From: Bacillus sp. HMF5848
Lineage (GTDB): Bacteria; Bacillota; Bacilli; Bacillales; HMF5848
Length of the DNA: 64,000 nt
Reading direction: 5' to 3'
NCBI RefSeq assembly: GCF_003944835.1
Contig: NZ_RWIV01000001.1
Location: 1,031,501 to 1,095,500 of the forward strand
Shown here: piece after piece, positions 34,257 to 43,856 of the stretch
Layout: each line of letters begins with the position of its first letter
Numbering within the stretch: position 1 is the first letter of the stretch
Made by a program: the position numbers and the translations under genes
Notes under the pieces: model-generated
Database searches by the model: none
The model's input: only the letters and a program-made list of their open reading frames with translations
What the model was told of the DNA's origin: nothing

Positions 34257-34297
34257 TTATAGTGTTTGTTTAGTTTGCCAGCAAATGAGGGATGTAT

Positions 34298-35734
34298 ATG
34301 ATGGATGATTCGCTAGTTGTAATTGTTAAAAGAGAACAAAGTGAACAAAAAGAATTTTTAGCAGTTTTATCTTCAAAAAAAGAAAAAAGTGAAGAAATGT
34401 TTCTTTCAAGTATTTCGCAACGCTTTACCTCAATAAGGTTAGATACTGATATTTGTAACAAGTTATCTATTCCAACAGCTGAACCTGTAACATTGACATT
34501 TGGTAGAAATAACATACCTGTTCGGGTGATGCCAATTCAGGAAACAGATGAGCTAGTGTTACCGTTACACGTGAGTGAACAGCTTTGCTTGCCAGATTGG
34601 GATTGTAATCTAGCTGTTTCGTATGATGAAGACAGTAAAACTCTAATGATTGGGCCAGTAATAGGACTTGTTACAGAATTAAGAGAGACACATAATAATG
34701 TCAATTTCGGTAATATTCATGACTTTTGTAATGAGCTTGATAGCTATTGTAAGCGGCATGGCTATTACTTCTTTGTTTGTCAGCTTAGTATGTATCACAA
34801 AGATGCGATTGAAGGGTATGTTAAGCATGATGATGCTTGGGTAAAAACAACTGTGCCCCATCCAGATGTAATACACAATCGAATTCATTCACGAAAACGC
34901 GAGCAATCACCGATATATCAGGCGTTTTTATCCTGCCTTCAAGAACAACATATCCCAATATTTAATGATCGTTTTTTACACAAATGGGAAGTTCACGATA
35001 TTCTCCAAAAACATGAATATTTACATCCTTACCTGCCTGAAACGTACCTATTGAATGACAAGCAAACTCTAGAAAATATGCTACAGCGACATCAATGCTT
35101 GTTTTTAAAACCAGTACATGGTAGCCAAGGACAGCGTATATACCGAGTTATGCTTGATGATGAAAAAATTTATATGCATGAGTCGGCTATGCCTCAGGTT
35201 GGGGAGTCTCAATCGTTTGATACCGTGAATTCTTTATTTTACACGTTAAAGGCACGAATTTCAAAGACTGCGTATATTGTGCAGGCTTGTGTACCTCTTC
35301 TTGAAGTTGATGATAGACCACTAGATTTTCGACTTTTATGCCATAAGGACTCATATAATCAATGGAGAGTCTCATCTTATGTCGCCCGAGTATCTGCAAA
35401 AGGTACATTTGTCTCTAACTTAGCCCAAGGAGGCGACCGCCACAAAATCTTAGAAGTACTTCAACCACATTTTGATAAAAATACAAGTTTACATGTAAAA
35501 AAATTAATGACAGAGCTCGCAATTGAAGTTGCTTCTATTATTGCAATAGAGGCAGGCGGTCATTTTGCCGAACTTGGCGTTGATATAGCACTGGATCCTT
35601 CTGGCAAGCCTTGGTTACTTGAAATAAATACAAAGCCATCAAAGCATGAAGAATCTAGCAAAAACAATTTTATAAGGCCATCTGCTAAAGCAGTTATAGA
35701 CCATTGTATATATTTAGCTAAACCAACTAAGTAA
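34298..35734 (+). CDS. YheC/YheD-type ATP-grasp protein, copy 1
   Basis: 478 residues. Seen: about 190 N-terminal residues, then an ATP-grasp fold with FLKPVHGSQGQRIYRV (phosphate loop), DFRLLCHKD, and ELGVDIALDPSGKPWLLEIN with the metal-binding Asp, Glu and Asn. Known: YheC and YheD of B. subtilis are spore-associated; the reaction is unknown, although ATP-grasp enzymes usually ligate a carboxylate to an amine or thiol. GAGG lies seven bases before ATG 34298; ATG 34292 is too close to it. First of four tandem paralogs with gaps of 12-42 bases, so probably one operon. Confidence 0.85.
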   Translation: MMDDSLVVIVKREQSEQKEFLAVLSSKKEKSEEMFLSSISQRFTSIRLDTDICNKLSIPTAEPVTLTFGRNNIPVRVMPIQETDELVLPLHVSEQLCLPDWDCNLAVSYDEDSKTLMIGPVIGLVTELRETHNNVNFGNIHDFCNELDSYCKRHGYYFFVCQLSMYHKDAIEGYVKHDDAWVKTTVPHPDVIHNRIHSRKREQSPIYQAFLSCLQEQHIPIFNDRFLHKWEVHDILQKHEYLHPYLPETYLLNDKQTLENMLQRHQCLFLKPVHGSQGQRIYRVMLDDEKIYMHESAMPQVGESQSFDTVNSLFYTLKARISKTAYIVQACVPLLEVDDRPLDFRLLCHKDSYNQWRVSSYVARVSAKGTFVSNLAQGGDRHKILEVLQPHFDKNTSLHVKKLMTELAIEVASIIAIEAGGHFAELGVDIALDPSGKPWLLEINTKPSKHEESSKNNFIRPSAKAVIDHCIYLAKPTK

Positions 35735-35746
35735 GGAGCGTGCAAG

Positions 35747-36820
35747 ATGATTTTTTTAGGTATCACAACGGTTTATCCTCACCAGGAGCGGGGGTATATT
35801 ACTGAGTTGGCAAAGCGCGCTGAGAGGTATAACATCCAAGTCTGTCGCTTCTGTCCGAGTAATATTCACCCAGTTTCTGAATTGGTTGAAGGTTATATGT
35901 TCGATTCACAATCACAAGAATGGAAACAAGCAACATTTTCTCTACCACCCTTTATATATGATCGCTGCTTTTATGATAAAAGTGAACGGAGCCGCAAAAC
36001 CGTCCCTATCGTAGATTGGCTTAAAAAACGAAAGGATATAAAGTTTCTAGGGAAAGGGCTACCAAATAAATGGGATATTTATAAAGTTATCATTGAAAAT
36101 TATAAATTAGCTCCATATGTGCCAGAAACAAAGCAATATACAACAGCTTCTAATTTTATAAAAGACCTTAGACAGCAAAAACAATTGATATTAAAGCCAG
36201 TAGTTGGCTCACAAGGAAATGGCGTTATTAAGGTTATATACGATTCATTAATAAGAATAGTTACAAATTCGAAGAAAAAACAGCGTATTGAGCAGACGTT
36301 TCCAACAAAGCAGCAATTTGAAATATGGTTAGAAAAATTAACAAACAAAATAGAGTATTTGTATCAGCCATATTTGACGCTACATGACTCTTTAAGTCGA
36401 CCTTTTGATATTCGAGTATTATTACAGAAGGATGAAAGTGGTCTATGGCAGGAAAAAGGACGCGGTATTAGGATAGGTGCGGAGAATCAAATAATATCAA
36501 ATCTTTCTGGTGGTGCCGACGCTTTACCATTCGATAAATTATATAATCTGTGTCCACAAATGAATGAGATTTTATTAGAAGATGACATTCACACAATTAT
36601 TGAACAACTCCCCATTACACTTGAGCAACATTTTTCTTCCTTGTTTGAGCTAGGGGTTGATATTGGTATTGATCAAGACGGAAGGATGTGGATTCTTGAT
36701 ACAAATTCAAAGCCTGGTCGGAAAGTACTTTTACAGACTAAACCAACTATGGCTGAAGAATTATATGAAGCTCCTTTAAAATATTGCCTGTTTTTAGCAG
36801 CTACTAACAAAGTTAAATAA
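35747..36820 (+). CDS. yheC: YheC-type ATP-grasp protein, copy 2
   Basis: 357 residues, the YheC length: it lacks the long N-terminal domain of its neighbours. Seen: LILKPVVGSQGNGVIKVIY, DIRVLLQKDESG, and ELGVDIGIDQDGRMWILDTN. In the last motif the usual Glu of LLE(I/A)N is Asp, a conservative change at a metal ligand. AAGGAG before ATG. Probably cytoplasmic in the mother cell during sporulation, by analogy with B. subtilis. Confidence 0.82.
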   Translation: MIFLGITTVYPHQERGYITELAKRAERYNIQVCRFCPSNIHPVSELVEGYMFDSQSQEWKQATFSLPPFIYDRCFYDKSERSRKTVPIVDWLKKRKDIKFLGKGLPNKWDIYKVIIENYKLAPYVPETKQYTTASNFIKDLRQQKQLILKPVVGSQGNGVIKVIYDSLIRIVTNSKKKQRIEQTFPTKQQFEIWLEKLTNKIEYLYQPYLTLHDSLSRPFDIRVLLQKDESGLWQEKGRGIRIGAENQIISNLSGGADALPFDKLYNLCPQMNEILLEDDIHTIIEQLPITLEQHFSSLFELGVDIGIDQDGRMWILDTNSKPGRKVLLQTKPTMAEELYEAPLKYCLFLAATNKVK

Positions 36821-36862
36821 AAAGAAGGTGCTTGCTTACAGACAAAGGAAAGGGTTGAAAAA

Positions 36863-38224
36863 ATGTATCGACTTAAATTTCACCAAAGTGAAAAGGAGAC
36901 TGTTTTTTTACCTAGTAGCCTATATAACAATGAAATTACGCATATATCATTTGGTACACAGCAGCATAAGTGTAAAGTGATACGATATGACAGTGATGAA
37001 AAAAATACTATTCACATTAGTCGTGATGTTGCTGATATTTTGTTAATTCCACACGAAGCTTCAATCCGTGCATTTAAAAAAGATAACGTATTACACATCG
37101 GTCCGTTAATTGGTATTTTTACTGCTGGATTTACAGGGTCCATATTACGACCTGTTGGCGAACGATCGATTTTCTTTTCGAAGTTGTTATCAATGGCGAA
37201 TAGTGTAGGGGTGTGTATTTTTGTATTTGGGGCTCATCAAATAAATTGGGATAATGCAACGATAGCAGGTTATTTTTTCACGAAAAAGGGTTGGGAACAA
37301 TGTGAGGTACCATTCCCAAATGTTATATACGATCGCTTGCCAAATCGAAAAACAGAATCACATCCAGCCATTGCTCAAATTAAAAAAAGACTATCGAATG
37401 ATTATCTTATCCCGATTTACAATCCAAAGTTTTTCAATAAAACCGAGATATATGAGTTGCTTGAACAGCATAATCAATTGTCACAATATACACCAAAGAC
37501 TATTTCTCGACCATCATGGTTGGATATTGATCAGATGGTAAAACAATTTGGTCATGTGTTTGTCAAACCTGCAAATGGAAGCTTAGGTTTGGGTGTATTT
37601 CAAATATTGTATTCGGAGAAGGAGCAAGCGTATTATTGTCGCTATCGTGACGAGGAAGACAAAAACCGATTGCAACGATTTATGAACCTATCAACGTTAG
37701 CAGACTACTTATTTAAAGATAGAGATTTAGAATACTATGTTGTGCAACAGGGGATCTCTCTAATAAGGATGGATAAAAATCAGATTGATTTTCGTGTGCA
37801 TACAAATCAAGATGAAAATGGTGTTTGGCATGTGGGTGCGATAGCTGCAAAGGTAGCAGGACGTGGCAGTGTAACGACACATATAAATAGTGGCGGGTCT
37901 GTTCACACATTAGAGGAAGTTATTGTAGAAAAAGATGAAGCTAAGCGTATAAACATGAAGATTGAAGAGGCAGTATTAGCAATAAGTGAATATTTAAGTG
38001 AAAAAATGAATGGCTTAGTAGGGGAAATTGGCTTTGATATAGGCGTTGATAGAGAAGGCCGCATTTGGTTATTTGAAGCCAATGCTAAGCCAGGTCGTTC
38101 CATATTCCATCACCCGAAACTGCATGAAGCAGATAAATTTACGAGACGCCTTACGCTAGAATACGCCATTTATGTTATGAAGCAGTCTATTTATAATCCA
38201 GAAAAAATATATTCACTTGTTTAA
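36863..38224 (+). CDS. yheD: YheD-type ATP-grasp protein, copy 3
   Basis: 453 residues, the YheD length. Seen: an N-terminal strand-rich domain, FVKPANGSLGLGVFQILY, DFRVHTNQDENGVWHVG, and GEIGFDIGVDREGRIWLFEAN followed by AKPGRS. All ATP-grasp metal ligands are in place. AAAGGAAAGGG region before ATG. Known: B. subtilis YheD is made under sporulation control and decorates the forespore. The chemical role is unknown. Confidence 0.85.
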   Translation: MYRLKFHQSEKETVFLPSSLYNNEITHISFGTQQHKCKVIRYDSDEKNTIHISRDVADILLIPHEASIRAFKKDNVLHIGPLIGIFTAGFTGSILRPVGERSIFFSKLLSMANSVGVCIFVFGAHQINWDNATIAGYFFTKKGWEQCEVPFPNVIYDRLPNRKTESHPAIAQIKKRLSNDYLIPIYNPKFFNKTEIYELLEQHNQLSQYTPKTISRPSWLDIDQMVKQFGHVFVKPANGSLGLGVFQILYSEKEQAYYCRYRDEEDKNRLQRFMNLSTLADYLFKDRDLEYYVVQQGISLIRMDKNQIDFRVHTNQDENGVWHVGAIAAKVAGRGSVTTHINSGGSVHTLEEVIVEKDEAKRINMKIEEAVLAISEYLSEKMNGLVGEIGFDIGVDREGRIWLFEANAKPGRSIFHHPKLHEADKFTRRLTLEYAIYVMKQSIYNPEKIYSLV

Positions 38225-38239
38225 GTGAGGAGGGTGACG

Positions 38240-39418
38240 ATGAAGGTATATTACGATTTAACTAGATGTGAATGGTACCAAACGGAAGTAAGCGACATAC
38301 AATTGTATTTAGGGCATTCTAGGATACCTGTTCCGTATCGTTCACAATCATCGTCACCTTCTTTGTCATGGAATGTCATGGTACATGAGAATCGACTTGG
38401 ACCCGTCATTGCCATTGTAGCTGCCCCCTACAAACAAAATTCTTTTAGTGGGAACGGGGCATTTTTCAAAAAAATTATGAATCAATTCAACGGAATTGTT
38501 ATAGTCATGACAGATTTAAGCTTGCGGGGTAACACAATCAAATCATTTGTATATTGGTTTGATGCACAGGCCTGGGTTCATGTAGAGGCGCCGTGGCCAG
38601 ATGTCATGTATAACCGAATACCACGTTTAAAGCAAATAGAGCTGCCAGACAAGTATCCAATTCCAGTATTTAATCGTACCTTTTTTAAAAAATATGAAGT
38701 TTATAAACGGTTATATGCGTTTCCAAGGTTGAGAGATTATTTGCCAGAAACCCGACTGTTAAATGACATGACTGCAAAGGATATATTATCTTTTATGCAA
38801 CAGCATAAACGAGTTTACATTAAGGCCAATGATGGGAGTCAAGGTAAGGGGACGTTAGTTGTAAAACTGTTAGAATCAGGTCATGTACAGATGAGGACGG
38901 TAAAAGGAGAAAATAAAGTTTTAGTGATGGAGGATTTTAAGAATGTAGTGCTGCCGTTGCTAAAAAAACAACAGGAATGGGTCGTGCAACAAGCAATCGA
39001 ACCTGATAGGATAGATGACCTTCGTTATGATTTACGTATATTAGCGCATTTAACAGATGATGCTTCACATAGCATAACAGGTATTGGTATAAGAGCAGCT
39101 CCGATAGATGCCGTTGTGACACATGTGCCGAATGGTGGCCAGCTTTTGAACTTTGAAAAAGTTAAAACAAGGATAAATACTCGGGAGCTCGATAACATAA
39201 TTGCCACGTGTGGTGAGGCGTTATCTTATCAGTATGGGTTAATAGGAGAGTTTAGTGTAGATATGACACTATCAAACACAAATAACATTTGCATTTTTGA
39301 AGCAAATGCAAGACCTATGAAGTTCGACGAGCGTGATATAGAAAAAAAAAGGTTAAAAAACTTACAACGTGTTTGTTATCAATTAGCTGAATTCCCTCCA
39401 CCAAATGAAGCAAACTAA
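38240..39418 (+). CDS. YheC/YheD-type ATP-grasp protein, copy 4
   Basis: 392 residues. Seen: YIKANDGSQGKGTLVV, YDLRILAHLTDD, and GEFSVDMTLSNTNNICIFEAN. In the last block the second Asp of VDxxxD is Ser/Asn, and the Glu-x-x-Asn pair is kept. GAGGAGGGTGA lies six bases before ATG 38240; the frame is open to a GTG at 38225 inside the ribosome site. Most divergent of the four; activity less certain. Confidence 0.8.
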   Translation: MKVYYDLTRCEWYQTEVSDIQLYLGHSRIPVPYRSQSSSPSLSWNVMVHENRLGPVIAIVAAPYKQNSFSGNGAFFKKIMNQFNGIVIVMTDLSLRGNTIKSFVYWFDAQAWVHVEAPWPDVMYNRIPRLKQIELPDKYPIPVFNRTFFKKYEVYKRLYAFPRLRDYLPETRLLNDMTAKDILSFMQQHKRVYIKANDGSQGKGTLVVKLLESGHVQMRTVKGENKVLVMEDFKNVVLPLLKKQQEWVVQQAIEPDRIDDLRYDLRILAHLTDDASHSITGIGIRAAPIDAVVTHVPNGGQLLNFEKVKTRINTRELDNIIATCGEALSYQYGLIGEFSVDMTLSNTNNICIFEANARPMKFDERDIEKKRLKNLQRVCYQLAEFPPPNEAN

Positions 39419-39429
39419 TAAGGGAAGGG

Positions 39430-39618
39430 ATGTGGTTAATATTGAAACGAGATAAAAATACGGACGTTTTGTATGAAGGTCGTAAAGAAAACTATGTAGA
39501 TGTTGATCGTATGATAAATGAAGGGTTAGCAGGTGGCTCCGTTCATGTTTCAAATGGTAAATCTAACATTGAGGAAAATATACATTTGCCTAAAGAAGAG
39601 CCGCCATATGAAAAATAG
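39430..39618 (+). CDS. Small hydrophilic protein at the end of the ATP-grasp cluster
   Basis: 62 residues, no membrane segment; ends IHLPKEEPPYEK. The ATG at 39430 directly abuts AGGGAAGGG, so the true start may be TTG at 39442 (spacing 12). Not recognised; its position after the spore ATP-grasp genes and the 11-base gap suggest the same operon. Confidence 0.5.
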   Translation: MWLILKRDKNTDVLYEGRKENYVDVDRMINEGLAGGSVHVSNGKSNIEENIHLPKEEPPYEK

Positions 39619-39687
39619 TTCAACATGGTAAATAAAACACGCGAAACGTAGAATGGACTTTTGGAGCAATTTTTTAGGACACATGGC

Positions 39688-39730
39688 AATCGCCTCTGGA
39701 AGTCCTGACTTTCAGAGGCGATTACTTTCG
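39688..39730 (+). terminator. Terminator of the ATP-grasp operon
   Basis: Perfect 11-bp stem AATCGCCTCTG / CAGAGGCGATT, 14-nt loop, moderately T-rich tail. Confidence 0.75.
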
Positions 39731-39771
39731 GCTTGTCGTCGTTAGACGGGCGCTTTTACTATTATTTATGT

Positions 39772-40287
39772 TTATCGGCTTTTTACAATCATAGCAATTG
39801 CTTCTTCGATAACTGCATCTGATTGTTTATCAGTGTGCAGCATACATTCTTGTAAGTTTTTTGTTACCATATAACTAATAAGTTGATCTACTGAAGCGCG
39901 TGTACTAGCTAATACAGACACAACTTGACGACATTCTGTTTGTGAGTTCATGATACTTAAAACGTAGGCAACCTGTTGTTCTATAAAAGCAAGCTGCTCT
40001 GAGACATCACCAAGCTCCTCAACTGACTTTGAAGGTTGATGACTAACTAAAAATCCTACGGCTTCTTTTATAATTGTGTTGGGATCGTTTACAGCTTCTT
40101 CACTTATACATGCTTCTAAGTTTTTGGCAACAATATAGCCGTTTGCGCGATCAAGTGCAGAGCGAACTGCTGATAGTTGTGTAACAGTATCTTTACAGCC
40201 TTTATCTTCTTCAATCATGCGAACAACGCCTCTTATTTGACCCTCAATTCGCTTGAGACGATTCTTCATTGTTTGTGTGTATTCCAT
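39772..40287 (-). CDS. Fused two-domain CsoR/CstR-family regulator
   Basis: 171 residues made of two DUF156 domains (about 1-85 and 90-171). The first opens MKNRLKRIEGQIRGVVRMIE, the classic family start. Ligand positions: Cys31-Asn56-Cys60 in the first and Cys119-Asn144-Cys148 in the second, with the same spacing. Known: copper CsoR uses Cys-His-Cys; the His is Asn here, leaving a Cys pair at 31/60, the positions used by the persulfide sensor CstR. Normal members are about 90 residues and tetrameric; a fusion would be a pseudo-dimer. No copper or sulfide genes are adjacent. Minus strand, alone. Confidence 0.85.
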   Translation of the reverse strand: MEYTQTMKNRLKRIEGQIRGVVRMIEEDKGCKDTVTQLSAVRSALDRANGYIVAKNLEACISEEAVNDPNTIIKEAVGFLVSHQPSKSVEELGDVSEQLAFIEQQVAYVLSIMNSQTECRQVVSVLASTRASVDQLISYMVTKNLQECMLHTDKQSDAVIEEAIAMIVKSR

Positions 40288-40477
40288 TTAAACCATACTC
40301 CATTCTAAAAGCAGTTTATTTATAGTTTACCCCGTGTCCTATATTATACCTTATTTAACCGATGAATTTGTAGTGAATTGACGAATTTTTTCGTAAAGGA
40401 GAGAATGATATAATAAAACCATAAAGTGAATCAGAATCATTCATTGAAATTTTTTCGTCAAAGGAGAACAAATATCC

Positions 40478-41347
40478 ATGCTAGAAAAGCTTAAAAATAT
40501 TTTTTCAGATCAAATTATACATGAATCAAAACCGGGGTACAGTTGGTTTATCACCAATGCTGGTGAAGCATTTGCAATTCATATTGAAAGTTTATCAGAA
40601 AAAGAACGGGAATTATTGTCACTATTGTGTCAACCTCTTGAACATGAATATGATTTTTCAATTCAGCAACAAAAATGGACAAACATATTATATAAGCAAT
40701 CGCTAGATGAGCTCTCAAACTATCTTGGGAAAGCATACAGATTTACGTTTTTTCAAGCTAGTGATGATATAGGTGATAAATATGCCTTTACGGAAGCTGT
40801 AAAAGGAACATTTGCAGGAGATGTTACAATCATATGGGAAGATTCTTTAAGCGGTTTTATTATTGAAATAGACGCTATTGAGTCTGTTGATCTTACACAA
40901 TTAATTGATATGTTAGAAAGTGATTTTTACTTAACATTCAGTTTTTTAAATGGCTTGCAACGAACCGTTACACAATCTATTGCGATAGAATTTCAGTGGG
41001 AAAGAGCTTGCTTTACAAAAGTAAAATCGTTTTTTGCACATTCTAAAGTGATGAGTATGGAGTTGGCATATACATACTTATTAGTAGATAGTGCCAATAT
41101 AGAGGAAACAACACATTTTATACAAGAGCATATATTTACTGACAAAGAATTATTAACTTCTATAAAAACATATATAGATTGCAACTTAAATGTAAGTTTA
41201 GCTGCGAAAAAATTATTTTTACATCGTAATACGATGCAATACAGAATTGATAAATTTGTGGACCGGACAGGGATTGATATCAAGAACTTTGAAGGTGCTG
41301 CAGCAGTATATTTAGCTATACTTCAACATGAAGTCATACAAGGATAA
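40478..41347 (+). CDS. PucR/CdaR-family transcriptional regulator
   Basis: 289 residues. Seen: the C-terminal PucR-type helix-turn-helix, LNVSLAAKKLFLHRNTMQYRIDKF (about 243-266, shown in part: NVSLAAKKLFLHRNTMQ), followed by FEGAAAVYLAIL. No DNA-binding domain at the N-terminus; the first 220 residues are a possible sensor part. Known members control sugar-diacid or purine use. It lies 124 bases before msmX in the same direction, so sugar-responsive control of msmX is plausible but unproved. AAAGGAG before ATG. Confidence 0.8.
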   Translation: MLEKLKNIFSDQIIHESKPGYSWFITNAGEAFAIHIESLSEKERELLSLLCQPLEHEYDFSIQQQKWTNILYKQSLDELSNYLGKAYRFTFFQASDDIGDKYAFTEAVKGTFAGDVTIIWEDSLSGFIIEIDAIESVDLTQLIDMLESDFYLTFSFLNGLQRTVTQSIAIEFQWERACFTKVKSFFAHSKVMSMELAYTYLLVDSANIEETTHFIQEHIFTDKELLTSIKTYIDCNLNVSLAAKKLFLHRNTMQYRIDKFVDRTGIDIKNFEGAAAVYLAILQHEVIQG

Positions 41348-41361
41348 TGAAAATGCTTTCA
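41348..41361 (+). promoter_or_regulatory. cre-like site upstream of msmX (distal)
   Basis: TGAAAATGCTTTCA matches the catabolite-responsive element except for TG in place of the central CG. It begins immediately after the regulator's stop codon. Confidence 0.4.
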
Positions 41362-41406
41362 ACATTTGTTACAAATACCTATCAATATTTTTGTGCAGGT
41401 TGTACA

Positions 41407-41436
41407 TTTACGAAATTACACAAAAACGAGTACACT
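41407..41436 (+). promoter_or_regulatory. Candidate promoter of msmX
   Basis: TTTACG at 41407-41412 and TACACT at 41431-41436 with an 18-bp spacer; four of six bases match at each box. Confidence 0.35.
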
Positions 41437-41443
41437 AAGAATG

Positions 41444-41457
41444 TGAAAACGCTTTAA
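41444..41457 (+). promoter_or_regulatory. cre-like site upstream of msmX (proximal)
   Basis: TGAAAACGCTTTAA matches the catabolite-responsive element with one change (terminal AA for CA). It sits just downstream of the promoter candidate, where CcpA binding would block transcription. Confidence 0.5.
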
Positions 41458-41471
41458 GGAGGCAATTAAAA

Positions 41472-42569
<1,098 letters not shown>

Positions 42570-42593
42570 CATCCCCCTAATATATAGATTTTG

Positions 42594-42629
42594 AACCCGT
42601 CTTTTTTAAAAGGCGGGTTATTTTTTTGT
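42594..42629 (+). terminator. Terminator of msmX
   Basis: AACCCGTCTT pairs with AAGGCGGGTT (one internal mismatch), then seven T residues. Confidence 0.85.
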
Positions 42630-42647
42630 CTATTTCCCTTTTTTATA

Positions 42648-42887
42648 TCACTCGTGAATAAGATGTATAGTCTCTTTTTTACATTTGCTACAGTAAAATA
42701 AATGTGCACAAAGGTTTTCTTTGTATGTATCCACGAAACCATCAACCATCTTCATCCCATCAATATCCATATAAGCACTATATTCATCAAAATAATCAAT
42801 AATTCTTCCATGATCCTCAAGTACCTGACCACATGAGCATGTCACTTGTAATGTAGAAAATCCGTTACATAAAGGACACATAGACAC
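42648..42887 (-). CDS. Small zinc-ribbon protein
   Basis: 79 residues with Cys pairs CPLC (about 4-7), CSC (about 17-19), and CSKC near the C-terminus, typical of zinc ribbons. GTG start with GGAGGAG nine bases upstream. No family recognised. It lies between msmX and the SASP gene, both separated by terminators. Confidence 0.65.
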   Translation of the reverse strand: MSMCPLCNGFSTLQVTCSCGQVLEDHGRIIDYFDEYSAYMDIDGMKMVDGFVDTYKENLCAHLFYCSKCKKETIHLIHE

Positions 42888-42914
42888 AGTACAACTCCTC
42901 CTTTTCCCTTTATT

Positions 42915-42945
42915 TTAAAAAAACGGGATGGTTACCCATCCCGTT
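42915..42945 (-). terminator. Terminator of the leftward SASP gene
   Basis: ACGGGATG / CATCCCGT stem; seven T residues follow on the minus strand. Confidence 0.85.
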
Positions 42946-42952
42946 GTATATA

Positions 42953-43147
42953 CTATTGCTGCTGATAACCGCTCAGCTGCTTTTCAGCCATTTGGACTAA
43001 ACGTTTTGTCATCTCTCCGCCTACTGATCCATTGGCACGAGCAGTCGTATCAGGTCCAAGCGTGACTCCAAATTCTTGAGCAATTTCATGCTTCATCTGA
43101 TCAAGTGCTGCATCTGCTTGAGGAACAAGTAATTTATTTGAACCCAT
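42953..43147 (-). CDS. Alpha/beta-type small acid-soluble spore protein
   Basis: 64 residues. Seen: EIAQEFGV, containing the GPR protease recognition region, then [20 protein letters not shown], the DNA-binding signature of alpha/beta SASPs. Known: these proteins coat spore DNA in A-like form and are degraded at germination. Divergent from the SASP gene at 43586. Confidence 0.97.
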   Translation of the reverse strand: MGSNKLLVPQADAALDQMKHEIAQEFGVTLGPDTTARANGSVGGEMTKRLVQMAEKQLSGYQQQ

Positions 43148-43483
43148 CGTTAAGCACCTCCATCGCTTGGTACATTCATATTATTTACGTTTGTACAGCT
43201 ATTATGATTGTTGATTTTATGAAAAATTGACGCTAATCACCAATTAGTCAAATAGGTAGCTTTATGTGAGAATAATTTACCAGCTTTTATTTTGAATTAA
43301 ATTATTGTTTTCCACCATAATACGTAGTAACAAAGCAACACAAAAAAACAAAGCAAAGTTTATAAATAAACCAACCAAGTTCAGCAACTAACTAACAAAT
43401 TCTTAACCAAGAATTAACAAGCATAAAAACATAGCGACAGTCAAACAATAATTCATGAAAACACAACATATCAACTTAATCAC
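43148..43483. other. Intergenic region between divergent SASP genes, left part
   Basis: About 335 very AT-rich bases holding both SASP promoters. A weak SigG-like pair (GCATA at 43421, CAAACAA at 43442, 16 bp apart) lies ahead of the rightward gene. No ORF with a ribosome site. Confidence 0.35.
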
Positions 43484-43552
43484 TGGGTTAAGCCATGAAG
43501 AAGGCATCGGTTGACTAACCGATTGTTGGTGCAAATCCAACTAACCCAACCA
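43484..43552 (+). ncRNA. tRNA-like cloverleaf in the leader of the SASP gene
   Basis: Perfect 7-bp outer stem TGGGTTA (43484-43490) / TAACCCA (43542-43548). Inside: GCC/GGC with an 8-nt loop (43492-43505), ATCGGTT-gact-AACCGAT (43506-43523), and a 5-bp, 7-nt-loop arm GTTGG-TGCAAAT-CCAAC (43525-43541) that abuts the outer stem, just as a tRNA T-arm abuts the acceptor. The T-loop differs from TTCAAAT at one base. The four bases after the outer stem are ACCA. It is 69 nt, with one-base joints where tRNA has two to five and no GG in the D-loop, so it is not a normal tRNA. It lies 34 bases before the SASP start codon. The surrounding sequence is rich in AAC/ACC, so the ACCA may be chance. Confidence 0.45.
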
Positions 43553-43585
43553 AAACAAAAATTATTAAGAGGAGATGTTTAATTT

Positions 43586-43801
43586 ATGGCACAACAAAAC
43601 GCTTCAAACAACACTAACCAATTACTAGTAGCAGGAGCTGCTCAAGCTATCGATCAAATGAAATATGAAATCGCTTCTGAATTCGGTGTTAACTTAGGTC
43701 CAGATACAACTGCACGCGCTAACGGTTCTGTAGGTGGAGAAATCACTAAGCGCTTAGTATCTATGGCTCAACAACAAATCTCTGGTTACCAAGGTCAATA
43801 A
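43586..43801 (+). CDS. Alpha/beta-type small acid-soluble spore protein, SspB-like
   Basis: 71 residues. Seen: [20 protein letters not shown] followed by [10 protein letters not shown], the full alpha/beta SASP signature with the GPR cleavage region. AAGAGGAGATG precedes the ATG. Position matches B. subtilis sspB in the yhe region, but paralogs are too alike to name it. Expressed in the forespore and DNA-binding. Paired with the divergent SASP at 42953. Confidence 0.97.
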   Translation: MAQQNASNNTNQLLVAGAAQAIDQMKYEIASEFGVNLGPDTTARANGSVGGEITKRLVSMAQQQISGYQGQ

Positions 43802-43825
43802 TAAAAACTAAATATAAATGGCTAT

Positions 43826-43856
43826 AAGCCCCAAGCATCTTGCTTGGGGCTTTTTA
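43826..43856 (+). terminator. Terminator of the rightward SASP gene
   Basis: Perfect 12-bp stem AAGCCCCAAGCA / TGCTTGGGGCTT, 3-nt loop, T5. Confidence 0.95.

Noticed and set aside
43421-43448. SigG promoter for the rightward SASP gene
   Set aside because: GCATA and CAAACAA are 16 bp apart and only partly match the consensus; mentioned as a possibility but not listed as a feature.
43484-43552. Ordinary tRNA gene
   Set aside because: Anticodon loop is 4 or 8 nt rather than 7, the D-loop lacks GG, the variable loop is one base and the total is 69 nt with ACCA; kept only as a tRNA-like structure.
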